DNA from: Lingula anatina
Lineage: Eukaryota > Brachiopoda > Lingulata > Lingulida > Lingulidae
Direction: 5' to 3'
Assembly (NCBI RefSeq): GCF_001039355.2
Contig: NW_019773537.1
Span: forward strand, 450,412 to 514,411
Length of the DNA: 64,000 nt
The notes beneath the pieces are model-generated. The model worked only from the letters and a program-made list of their open reading frames with translations. It was not told where the DNA came from and did no database searches. The first letter of the stretch is position 1; each line of letters opens with the position of its first letter. Shown here piece after piece: positions 50,185-60,686 of the stretch. Made by a program: the position numbers and the translations under genes.

Positions 50185-50711
50185 ATGGCATCTAAAAACA
50201 GGGATAAATTAATTCAAATCGCGATCTTCGTAAGCAAGCGACGTAAACCGTGCATGTACATGTTGGCCTACATAAATAACGCTCCTCGCTTCTTTCAGAT
50301 GAGAAAGCCGAACGTATTCTAAACGAGCGCCTCGCAGTCTGGAAATCACTCGTCAAAGACTCAGAAGACGACACAACGGCCAAGATTTCAGTAGAGGAAT
50401 ATGTGCAGCATAGTTTATCGTTCGTCAACTGGGTCAACTACCGACAGGAGTTGCAAGTAAAACTCATCTCGACCACCTTCAATGGGATGGACGTCGACGG
50501 CGATGGCTTGATTTCCAAGGAAGAACACGCCGCTTTCTTCTACGGTATCCACGTCCCCGTTGAGCACTCGAAGGACGTCTTTAATGTGATGGACGCGGAT
50601 AAGGACGGTTTTATATCCCTTGCAGAGTATGCAGAGGCGCATATGGAGTTCTGGTTGACCGAAGATCCCGAAAATAAATATAATGAATTTTTTGGACCAT
50701 TGGTCGACTAG
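49306..50711 (+). CDS. SCP gene B: sarcoplasmic calcium-binding protein with shortened leader
   Basis: Exons 49306-49359, 49702-49858 and 50299-50711, phases 0 and 1, 207 residues. Exon 1 gives MLNTAARSLTTQPLHFKK before a GTAAGT donor. Compared with gene D it lacks 195 bp (65 codons, in frame), D's ATG is ACG here, and an ATG 12 bases upstream is in frame. Exon 2 starts at ATG directly after TAG (MPADYPLVTGSEHW) and holds EF-I DSNADGYITRED (44-55). Exon 3 holds EF-III DVDGDGLISKEE (135-146) and EF-IV DADKDGFISLAE (169-180), ending FFGPLVD. All three functional loops keep D1, D3/N3, D5, G6 and an acidic residue 12. The short leader could still be a weak presequence, or the protein could be cytosolic from the exon-2 Met. 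Introns carry CT and AAAT microsatellites. Confidence 0.85.
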
Positions 50712-51731
50712 GTACTTTTTCTTTTAAAAAAGAAATGCATCGAAGTAATTTAAGCGAGTTGCGTTGATTTGGGGATTGGTGATGGACATTTTCAAAAGCA
50801 GGATAAAATAAGTAGTGAGACTCAGCAAGCATTATCTCCATGACCAGGATGTTTTGAGAATGCAACACAGTACATTTCAGAAAGAAAAACTGAGGACATT
50901 CCTGGAAAACTGGCATCAAGGTAGATGTATAGCGCTCACTGAACGAATGGGTTTTCTGATAAATCCAACAGTGTGATAGATCACGTAATGATAAAACCCT
51001 GGACTTACAACTGTACAAAATAATAACGCAACGATCCGTCGTTGCGAATCGATACCACCGTTCTTGTGTCAAATCTTTTTCTACTTAAAACGAGCAATGT
51101 TTGCCGTCATACCGAACGATCCACCATCCCTCATACTTTATTATCAGAAGTAAGACTCTCGCGATGACATGTTTCCTGGGACCTTCAGCATCAGAAGCCA
51201 AAATGGTGGAGATACTTTAAGCCTGGGTCACACTGCGCTTGCAACCTTTTGGCAACCATTTTGCAACCACAAAATCTGGCAGTCGCATGTGATCACTTTG
51301 CGAGCTTATAAAGAAGCTATGGACAATTCTGATCTGCAAGCACTCGCAAACCGGTTGCAACAAGGTTGCAGTATGGTATCTGCAATCTCTTATAGACTGT
51401 CTTCAAGCTATAAGTTACCAGTCGCACACCAGTAAAAAAACCTATCAGCAACCACTTGGTGATTGAAAACCGGTTGCAGGACTGTAGCAATCGCTTGTCA
51501 ACTGGTAGCAGCAAGGTCGCACAGAATATATATGTTGCAAACTTGTGACGGTAGCTGCTTTCTCATAAATTCCCCTCTCAGAAGACAAAAAAAAATAGTC
51601 TGGTAAAATGGCTTATTTTCAAATAGATTGGACTGCTATATCAATGGCTTTGACTACCTCAGAAGTAGAAAATAAAATAAAAAAAATTGGAAGCACTGTG
51701 TGAGACCGTGGATTGCAAGACGCCCTTTGTT
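49860..51731 (+). repeat. Direct repeat of about 1.87 kb, copy 1 (gene B intron 2 to downstream)
   Basis: From TTAAAAAACACGCTCGAATA (about 49868) to CCCTTTGTTAGACTATT (about 51731). Matches 52672-54549 in the same order, including exon 3, the 3' flank and a GGTTGCAA-rich element. Confidence 0.9.
51218..51536. mobile_element. GGTTGCAA-rich foldback fragment downstream of gene B
   Basis: Begins TAAGCCTGGGTCACACTGCG and CTTGCAACCTTTT, the same end as the full element at 58205-59640, with repeated GCAACC/GGTTGC words. The far terminus is missing. Confidence 0.6.
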
Positions 51732-51739
51732 AGACTATT

Positions 51740-52670
51740 CAAGAAGTTATAAAGAGAAGGAGTAGAAACAAGGGGTTTCCTTTCATCCTATCCTCGTAAC
51801 GGGCTTAATCCTAATAATTACCCAGCTGGTGGTCTTAGGGAGAGCTTGTGCCTAATACATATTCAAAAACCGTTCACATGGGTTGCTTCAGCCAATTGGG
51901 ATAAAGCCTCGCGAAGTCTCTAATAATCTCACAGAGAAAACATGGTGGGATTACAGAAAGGTGTAGAGAGAGATTTCAAGCCTGGACGCAACCATTTTGG
52001 GAAATAAAACTCAAATCATGCGAGATACACCTTCATTTGATCTAGAGCCGATTAGTTATACTAAAATTAGTTTCACATCAAGAATGTATGAGAACAATTT
52101 CACAAACCCACCTTCAACGCTAAAATTTGCACCTGTAGAAGTCTCATATTCATTTCAAATTCTTTTTGTCGTGTAAAGGAAATTTATCTTCATCTAGGAA
52201 TGACACATTCAATTCACAGCCGTGTACACAAAACAGTAGTACTTGCAATTTCCGTATGCCAAGCTCGTTTCTTTCTTTTTTGGCACATTATTGCTTATAT
52301 ACCAGGTAGAGCTTAAACAGGAAAATTGGGGAAATGAAAATAAGTTATTGCACTTAGTATGATTCTAAATAAAATTTCAGTAATACATTTTTTTGTTTAT
52401 ATCATTGTCTATTACAGGAGGTCAACTAATAGTAGACTGATAGTTTAAATTCATTAGAAGAAAAAATCAAAGAAATATTTTTATTGGTTGATATTGCTTT
52501 AATTCAACATTCGAGCAACTTGTATAATATCTAAAACAAAGTACCAGCAATGAAAATATGTCAATATTGTTACACCCAATAGTGATTAAAGCAATACAAA
52601 AATGGTTAGTTTTTATTTTGATGTGGTGACTATTTTATTTTATACTTTAGACAATTAGCCAGTGAACAAT
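51740..52670. other. Unmatched sequence before an assembly gap
   Basis: About 930 bp present only here, ending at the single N at 52671. The first two exons of gene C would be expected in this position but are absent. No gene seen. Confidence 0.5.
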
Positions 52671-52951
52671 NTTAAAAAACACGCTCGAATAAATAACACC
52701 GTTTTCGAGGTTTATCAATTAATTATCTTACTTCCTCGCACAAATCATACAGTTTTAATTATATTCGACTCATTTAATACTTGCGTATTATTATGTAAAT
52801 CGATAAGTTTATCACGCAGATTATTTAAAATGTGCTGAATCAACGACTTAGGGATATAGAGCAAATTAGAAGCGGAAGAACCCCTCTCTCTCTCTCTCTC
52901 TCTCTCAGCAACCATATAAATAAGGTGTGCATAAAAGTTTATGATACCAAA

Positions 52952-52986
<35 letters not shown>

Positions 52987-53112
52987 ATAGATAGATAAAT
53001 GGCATCGAAAAACATGGATAAATTAATTCAAATCGCGATCTTCGTAAGCAAGCGACGTAAACCGTGCATGTACATGTAGGCATACATAAATAACGTTCCT
53101 CGCTTCTTTCAG

Positions 53113-53525
53113 ATGAGAAAGCCGAACGTATTCTAAACGAGCGCCTCGCAGTCTGGAAATCCCTCGTCAAAGACTCAGAAGACGACACAACGGCCATGAT
53201 TTCAGTAGACGAATACGTGCAGCATAGTTTATCGTTCGTCAACTGGGTCAACTACCGACAGGAGTTGCAAGTAAAACTCATCTCGACTACCTTCAATGCG
53301 ATGGACCTCGACGGCGATGGCTTGATTTCCAAGGAAGAACACGCCGCTTTCTTCTACGGCATCCATGTCCCCGTTGAGCACTCGAAGGACATCTTTAATG
53401 TGATGGACGCGGATAAGGACGGTTTTATATCCCTTGCAGAGTATGCAGAGGCGCATATGGAGTTTTGGTTGACCGAAGATCCCGATAATAAATATAATGA
53501 ATTTTTTGGACCATTGGTCGACTAG
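53113..53525 (+). CDS. SCP gene C: exon 3 only (partial)
   Basis: 413-bp exon with the same TTTCAG acceptor, phase and stop as gene B. Encodes EF-III DLDGDGLISKEE and EF-IV DADKDGFISLAE, ending FFGPLVD. Amino-acid differences from B are few: K to M and E to D before EYVQH, GMDV to AMDL, V to I after KD, and E to D in the PEN/PDN turn. Exons 1 and 2 are missing because the copy begins at the gap at 52671. This is either a real recent paralogue truncated by the gap or the second allele of gene B assembled in tandem. Confidence 0.75.
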
Positions 53526-54030
53526 GTACTTGGTCTTTTAAAAAAGAAATGTATCGAAGTAATTTAAGCGAGTTGCGTTTATTTGGGGATTGGTGATGGA
53601 AATTTTCAAAACCAGGATAAAATAAGTAGTGAGACTCAGCAAGCATTATCTCCATGACCAGGATGTTTTGAGAATGCAACACAGTACATTTCAGAAAGAA
53701 AAACTGAGGACATTCCTGGAAAACTGACATCAAGGTAGATGTATAGCGCTCACTGAACGAATGGATTTTCTGATAAATCCAACAGTGTGATAGATCACGT
53801 AATGATAAAACCCTGGACTTACAAACTGTACAAAATAATAACGCAACGATCCGTCGTTGCGAATCGATACCACCGTTCTTGAGTCAAATCTTTTTCTACT
53901 TGAAACGCGCAATGTTTGCCGTCTTACGATCCACCATCCCTCATACTATATTATCAGAAGTAAGACTCTCGCGATGACATGTTTCCTGGGACCTTCAGCA
54001 TCAGAAGCCAAAATGGTGGAGATACTTTAA

Positions 54031-54350
54031 GCCTGGGTCACACTGCGCTTGCAACCTTTTGGCAACCATTTTGCAACCACAAAATCTGGCAGTCGCATGT
54101 GATCACTTTGCGAGCTTATAAAGAAGCTATGGACAATTCTGATCGGCAAGCACTCGCAAACCGGTTGCAACAAGGTTGCAGTATGGTATCTGCAATCTCT
54201 TATAGACTGTCTTCAAGCTATAAGTTACCAGTCGCACACCAGTAAAAAAACCTATCAGCAACCACTTGGTGATTGAAAACCGGTTGCAGGACTGTAGCAA
54301 TCGCTTGTCAACTGGTAGCAGCAAGGTCGCACAGAATATATATGTTGCAA
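54031..54350. mobile_element. GGTTGCAA-rich foldback fragment downstream of gene C
   Basis: Near-identical counterpart of 51218-51536. Confidence 0.6.
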
Positions 54351-54807
54351 ACTTGTGACGATAGCTGCTTTCTCATAAATTCCCCTCTCAGAAGACAAAA
54401 AAAAAATAGTCTGGTAAAATGGCTTATTTTCAAATAGATTGGACTGCTATATCAATGGCTTTGACTACCTAAGAAGTAAAAAATAAAATTAAAAAAAATT
54501 GGAAGCACTGTGTGAGACCGTGGATTGCAAGACGCCCTTTGTTAGACTATTACAAACATTATTTGTTGAACTTGGACTTGGAATTCAGGAAGACTTCATT
54601 TCCCTCCTAAAATAGTCTAGACTAGGTTTCTGAAAAAATCACTGATATTCCCCTCTTGGAATTAGAATTTTTACTAATTGATTAATAGATCTTAACCGTT
54701 AGAAATGACACTGTTTGCCCTCCAAAACACTCCAAGGGTTCGCATCCGAGGCCTGTCAGTCCTGAAAAGTCTGACCACCCTCCAAAAAATCCTGGGTCCG
54801 CCCCTGT

Positions 54808-55150
54808 ATCACGTTTGATTTATTTAAGATCGTAGTTTGATTCTCTTCTCTGAAAGAGTTCCGATACTGCAGGTGCAAAGCATTTTGCAACTTTATATAT
54901 TTCTGTAGCTAGTACCCTAAGCCTACTAAACTGTAAAATACTTTAGCCTGTCAAATTTAGAAGGTCATGGTAAGGACTGGCGTACTAGTAGGCATTGTAT
55001 ACAAACCGAAGGTCCCTTTCCTGGATTTTTCCTAATTTTTGGTATCGATTTCTACACAAATTCCCACACAAGTGGGCAGTATTTAAAATTTGACAAGGTA
55101 AATTGTATGAATATGCAAAATTTGCTTGAAAAGCCCAGATATGATGAGTA
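54808..55150 (-). pseudogene. LINE reverse-transcriptase fragment, diverged duplicate
   Basis: Aligns with 48660-49030 at DNA level (for example CTCTGAAAGAGTTCCGATAC and AAGTGGGCAGTATTTAA) but has indels and stops that destroy the frame. Confidence 0.6.
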
Positions 55151-55495
55151 TTCTTAATACATTAAATTTATTGCGACAGTTGTGACGGCGCCTTTATCTC
55201 AATGGCTGTGCATGCTGGTGCTTTAAGCTGTCATAACTTATACACAGGTTAACATAACCTACTTTTTTTACACTCTTTATTCAAAAGAAAACGCACGGTC
55301 GCATTATCTCTTTTTTGAGAGTAAAAAATAACGCATTGACAGTATTGTCATGTGTATAAGTAATGGAGAGGTCCTACCTTTTCATCGTAGGTCATAGGTG
55401 GAACGCATTTTTAGCTGCACTGAGTAGACATTAAATTACATTATGTTGAGCGTTATAACCACGACAGATATTCCTACCACCTTCCGGTATTAAAC

Positions 55496-57731
55496 ATGGC
55501 TGCGCCATTGAAAGTTGCTGGTACATGTACTCGAGGATTAGCTAAGTACATACCGGTTTATATACATTCAAGCCGGGGATTAGCAAGAATTATCCAACCA
55601 AGGCGGGGATTAATAAGGATTAAGACATCCTGGAGACCTCGGATTACTTTTCGGCCATGTTTGATTGCAGGTTTCCCCACATCGCGTAGACCTGCCCGAG
55701 GCTTGACAACCCAACCACTGAGTTTTAAAAAAGTAAGTTAAATGAGAGATGGGGCATGCTGCATTTTACAAAACTAAACATAATACATGAATGTAATATA
55801 TATCTCTTACAAAAATGGAGAAGGTTTTTTATCTTTAATTTTTTGTGGGGGTGTGGAGGAAAATGATCAAAAGTGTCAATATCCAATGCAGTTGGGTAAA
55901 TGCACTCTGGACTGGCGACGATACGGACATTTCCGCACGCGTTTATATACATATACATGTATATAGAGAGTACAACAATTCAGCTTTTTATGCCTTATTT
56001 GTTCAATGATTCTGGATCGTTGCTCATTGAAATATCTACCGTGTAGATGCCGGCGAACTACCCGCTTGTGACTGGCTCGGAACACTGGAGAAGAAAAGTC
56101 CGCACCGTATTCAACTGCTTAGATTCGAACTCAGATGGCTACATCACTAGAGAAGACTGGGTGATTGGGGTCCGCCGTGTTGTCCAGTATTTGGATATTG
56201 ATGGTAATTTTCTTAAAAAACGCGCTTGAATAAATCACACCGTTTTCAAGGTTTATTAATTATCCCACTTCCTCGCATTAATTTTACAGTTTTTATTATA
56301 TTCCACTCATTTTATACTTACGTATAATTAGGTAAATCCGTAAGGACTAAGTACTCACTTTCCCCATTTTGAAACAAAATGGTGAATTCTGCCCACACCC
56401 CCCCCACCCCCTTTCAAAAAAAAAATGTTTTGGGTGCTACAATTTATTCATTATTTAACCATCTGTGTACTGTCTCCTCAGCGAAATTTTGACAGCAAAC
56501 CCCTTAGGACCTAACCCCTCTACCTAACTTCTCACCATCTTTGAACAGATAATGACATCTAAAAACGGCAAGCTAGGTGAAATAAGATGAAAAGGATGAC
56601 CACGCAGACTATTTGAAATACATCAAATCATCGAATTCGTAATAAAGCGAGTCGGAAGATCAGAACTTCTCTCTCTCTTCTCTCTCTCAATGACCATAGA
56701 TTTACATGTTTGATACGAAAAAACAAGCAAATAAATGAAATAAAGAAATAAATAATACAAAACGCAATCTTTGTAAGCAAGAGACGTAGACCCCATTTCC
56801 AGAGATTAGATCGATCTACTTTAGATCGACCTAACTCCCTGGGGGTTCACGCTAAATAGCTGTCAGCCGAGCGGACACGAAAGTTAATTACCCCTTACAG
56901 CTTGCAGTAGGCGGGACGGACATTTAAGCCGGATTATCTGACTGTAATCTAGTGAGACTCCCCGCGGGGATAGATCGATGTAAAAGCTCTGGTAATACAG
57001 CCATAAACCGTACATACTAACTAAAAGAGAGCATTCACATCGAGATGAGCCGAGGTCTAATAAGGCCGCGACCTTCATATGGCTGACCTCACCACGCGTT
57101 GTCCTTCGACCAGTTAAATTGAGCCGAGATTTAATTAGTGAGCCCCTGAAGGGACAACGCGCAGGGAGGCGTGTGAGAGGCGGAGAGACCATTTTAATTA
57201 AAATGGCTTAGGCGGTCTTCCTTTCATGTAAGTGAGCCATATTTAGGTCGAGGCCTTACTAGACCTTAGCTCTTTTCGATGGGAATGCTCCCTTAATATC
57301 TGCCCTCGCCTCTTTCAGATGAGAAAGCCGAACGCATTCTAAACGAACGTCTCGCAGTCTGGAAATCCCTCGTCAAAGACTCAGAAGACGACACAACGGC
57401 CAAGATTTCAGTAGACGAATATGTGCAGCATAGTTTATCGTTCGTCAACTGGGTCAACTACCGACAAGAATTGCACGTAAAACTCATCGCGACTACTTTC
57501 AATGGGATGGACCTCGACGGCGATGGGTTTATTTCCAAGGAAGAACACGCCGCTTTTTTCTACGGCATCCACGTCCCCGTTGAGCACTCGAAGGACATCT
57601 TTGATGTGATGGACGCAGAGAAGGACGGTTTTATATCCCTTGCAGAGTATGCAGAGGCCCATATGGAGTTTTGGTTAACTGAAGATCCCGATAATAAATA
57701 TAATGAATTCTTTGGACCATTGGTCGACTAG
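55496..57731 (+). CDS. SCP gene D: sarcoplasmic calcium-binding protein with long mitochondrial-type leader
   Basis: Exons 55496-55732, 56047-56203 and 57319-57731, phases 0 and 1, 268 residues. Exon 1 (79 codons) starts MAAPLKVAGTCTRGLAKYIP; it contains many Arg/Lys, no Asp or Glu, and repeats of an RGL/ARI-type motif, and ends PLSFKK before GTAAGT. This is strong mitochondrial presequence character, though unusually long. Exon 2 again starts at ATG (MPANYPLVTGSEHW) with EF-I DSNSDGYITRED (105-116). Exon 3 has EF-III DLDGDGFISKEE (196-207) and EF-IV DAEKDGFISLAE (230-241), where position 3 is Glu instead of Asp. Ends FFGPLVD. Intron 2 carries two MITEs. Part of a tandem duplication with gene B. 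Confidence 0.87.
56789..57003. mobile_element. GATCGATC-family MITE in gene D intron 2
   Basis: GACCCCATTTCCAGAGATTA at the left, TAGATCGATCTAC, full interior, and GATAGATCGATG at the right. Absent from intron 2 of genes B and C, so inserted after the duplication. Confidence 0.75.
57025..57295. mobile_element. 270-bp MITE with GAGCATTC inverted ends in gene D intron 2
   Basis: GAGCATTCACATCGAGATGA at the left against the complement of GGGAATGCTCCC at the right. Inverted similarity continues through AAGGTCTARTAAGGCC and ATATGGCT for about 55 bp. Its right end lies only about 25 bp from the exon 3 acceptor, and its DNA may supply part of the polypyrimidine context. Confidence 0.7.
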
Positions 57732-58204
57732 TACTTGTACTTTCTCTTTTTAAAAGGGATGCATTGAGGTAATAAGCGAGTTACGTTGATTTGGGAATTG
57801 GTGATGGAAGTTTTCAAAAGCAGTGGGTAAAATAAGTAGGGAAACTCAGCTAGCATCATCTCGATGACCAGAATGCCTTCAGAATGCAAAACTAACACAT
57901 TTCAGCATGAAAAACTGAGGACATTTCCTGGAAAAATGACATCAAGGTAGATGTATAGCGCTCACTGAACGAATGGATTTTCTGATTAATCCAACGATGT
58001 GATATCACATAGCATGATAAAACTCTGGACTTACAAACTGTACGACATAATAACGCAACGATCCGCCGTTGCGAATCGGTACCACCGTCCCAGAGTCCGT
58101 CATACGATCCACCATCGCTCTTACGTTATTATCAGAAGTAAGACAATAGTACATGTATGTTTCCTGGGACCTTCAGCATCAGAAGCCAAAATGGTGGAGA
58201 TACT
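57732..58204. other. 3' flank of SCP gene D
   Basis: Aligns with the 3' flanks of genes B and C (for example GATGTATAGCGCTCACTGAA). Holds the 3' UTR presumably; no certain polyA signal was chosen. Confidence 0.5.
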
Positions 58205-59640
58205 TAAAGTCTGGGTCACACTGCGCTTGCAACCTTTTACTCTTTTTTCAAACACAAAATCTGGCGGTCGCATGTGACACTTTGCGAGCTAGTTAAGAAG
58301 CTATGGCCAATTTTGATCGGCAAGCAGTCGCAAACCGATTGCAACAAAGTCTAAAATTACAACAGCAATGTTTTGCGAACTTTTGAACAGACTACACCCT
58401 CGCCTAACGAAAGCAGTGATGTAATGAAAATATAAATTTGAATATGTTTTAATCCTTATAAATCTTATAACACTCTTTTATATTTTCTTGTACATGTATA
58501 AATACATGATCTCTTTGAGGTCGCAAGGCCTGTGCGGTTACGATCACAATGAACAAAAAAAAAACTCTTTGCGACTTGCAGCTGTCACCGGTTTCAAAAA
58601 GGTCGGCGACTGGTTGTAACAACTCGAAAAGTGGTTTCCAAATGAACGTTGTGTTAATATCAGGTTGCGCCAGTTTTCTGTGCAGCACCGATAACCTCCT
58701 GGCCTCCGAAAAACCTACTTGTGGTATCCTACCGGTTGCTAACAGGTCACCGACTGCTTTCCAACTGATTTGCAACCGAATGTGTGGTTTTCCCTTTGTC
58801 TTTTTAACCCCAGGCGTTTTCCGCTTACTTTTCACAGTCTCATCCTTGTAGTAAGGATACAAAGCACTGGAAGGATGTTAAATTGTATGTATTGAAACTA
58901 TTTTTATTTAAGATTATTGGACTTATCTAAAGTTCTGTTACATTGTTTGTAAATAATTTTAATGGTTGAAAATATGATAATAAATAGCAATTATACATAG
59001 TTGATTAAATATTTCTATTTTCCGTTTTCTCTCCATTCGTGTATTTGTTCCATTGTTTACTCAGATAATGGCTTTGCAGATTTTAAATGACATAGAGCGA
59101 TAAAACATTGAGGGAATCGGCATATTGTAAGCAACCAGACGACTAAATACCGTCAATCAACCGTGTAGTTGCAAGTGGCATGCTACTGGTTATTCAACCT
59201 ACTGGCAACCAAGAAGAGACCGATAGGCAACCTTTAGGATATCGAACTGGTAGAACTGGGTTCCGTATCTCGAAAGGTTCGCTATGTTGCGCACGTGCGC
59301 AAGCGACTCGATTCCATAACCGATTCTATTTCGAGATACGGTGCCATGGAATCGAGACGCTTGCGCACGTGAGCAAGTGTCTCGATTCCATAACTCACCC
59401 ATACTAGTCCCATATAATACATTGTAGACTCTATTTGATATAGCGATTCGCAATACGCGATGCTTTCGAGATACGGGGCCTGGTTGTCGGTGCACAAAAA
59501 ATGGCCTTCATATGTCAACGATCGCAGGCGACCTGTTAGCAACCTTATGCGAACACTTTAAAACCTATGGCAATCTCCTTGCGACTGAGGTTGCAAAGAG
59601 GCTGCCAAAAGGTTGCAAGCGCAGTTTGACTCAGGCTTTA
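58205..59640. mobile_element. Foldback element filled with GGTTGCAA/TTGCAACC motifs, 1.4 kb
   Basis: Left end CTGGGTCACACTGCGCTTGC then AACCTTTT; the right end is the complement (AAAAGGTTGCAAGCGCAGTT then TGACTCAGGC). Inside, GGTTGCAA, GCAACC and CAACCGG-type words recur in both orientations. A second nested inverted element (59258-59483) has CCGTATCTCGAAA at one end and TTTCGAGATACGG at the other. No coding capacity of note. Confidence 0.65.
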
Positions 59641-59778
59641 TATCTGCTAGGACTCAACATTGAATCCTGGATATATGTAATTTCAATTAAAATTTCAATT
59701 AAAATTTAGTATGAGAAAATACTGTATAGTAACTGAGGTTTATTTCAAGACGGAATTAATGGCACAATATTAGAATCT

Positions 59779-59847
<69 letters not shown>

Positions 59848-59866
59848 GTAATAATAATAATAATTT
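59779..59866. repeat. (CTA)n(ATA)n microsatellite
   Basis: About 35 bases of CTA triplets followed by about 45 of ATA/AAT triplets. A TAAA microsatellite follows at about 60201-60240. Confidence 0.95.
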
Positions 59867-60201
59867 ATCGTTCAGAATATAATTTCCTACATGCAGAGTA
59901 ACCACCTCCAGCTTTTCAAAGCATTATCAACACGACCATGAACGACAACACAAGCACAATGTTTAGGCAAATTCAGTACAAGGTAAAATGTGCCATTCAT
60001 TTTGATTTATCGTCGGTTCGACTCATTTAGTCCGACTATATGTCCTTTTTGACATGGCTCGTCTATATTTGGGACCTGTTTCACAGGATAAGCTTAGCTA
60101 TACACATGTAATAAGTCTCAACATTGAGAACAAAGGCACAATCTACTTTGAACTAATATAAATCGGAATTAGGCCAATTTAATAATTGCACTTTATAACA
60201 A

Positions 60202-60240
<39 letters not shown>

Positions 60241-60686
60241 CATGGAAAAGAAAAACATGAAAAATATTTCAGACCAAAACTCGAGACTTATCTTCACAAC
60301 CAGCCCATGATAATAAATGGGATGGTGGTAGACCAAAATTCACGAGAAATAAAACCATTCATTCACAAATCACAGTAAATTAAACTTAATTCATACCTCA
60401 CTCATGATGCGCATCACCGGGTATAATTACTTCGTTTCACGAAGGGCGAAGAATAAAAAACCACAATCACGAGTCACGAGAACGCGGTGCTTCAAGGATC
60501 ACGTTAAATGAAATGAACGTTTCGTGCATTTCGGGAAATAAAAGGTGGTTTTCATTGGTAGCGAAAAGACCAGACGGGACGCTCATCACCTTTTCTCACT
60601 CATAATATAGCGTACAACCATAAACAATCAATCTCAGAAAAATAAAATTCCAATTAAAATGAGGTGATTTGAGGTACACCTGGGTA

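Larger units (their letters stand above)
52672..54549 (+). repeat. Direct repeat of about 1.88 kb, copy 2
   Basis: Starts right after the N with intron-2 sequence of gene B and runs through exon 3 and the foldback fragment at 54031-54350. Diverges from copy 1 after CCCTTTGTTAGACTATT. Confidence 0.9.

Noticed and set aside
53113-53525. Calling gene C a confirmed fourth intact paralogue
   Set aside because: The copy begins exactly at a gap, lacks exons 1-2, and differs little from gene B. Allelic duplication in the assembly cannot be excluded.
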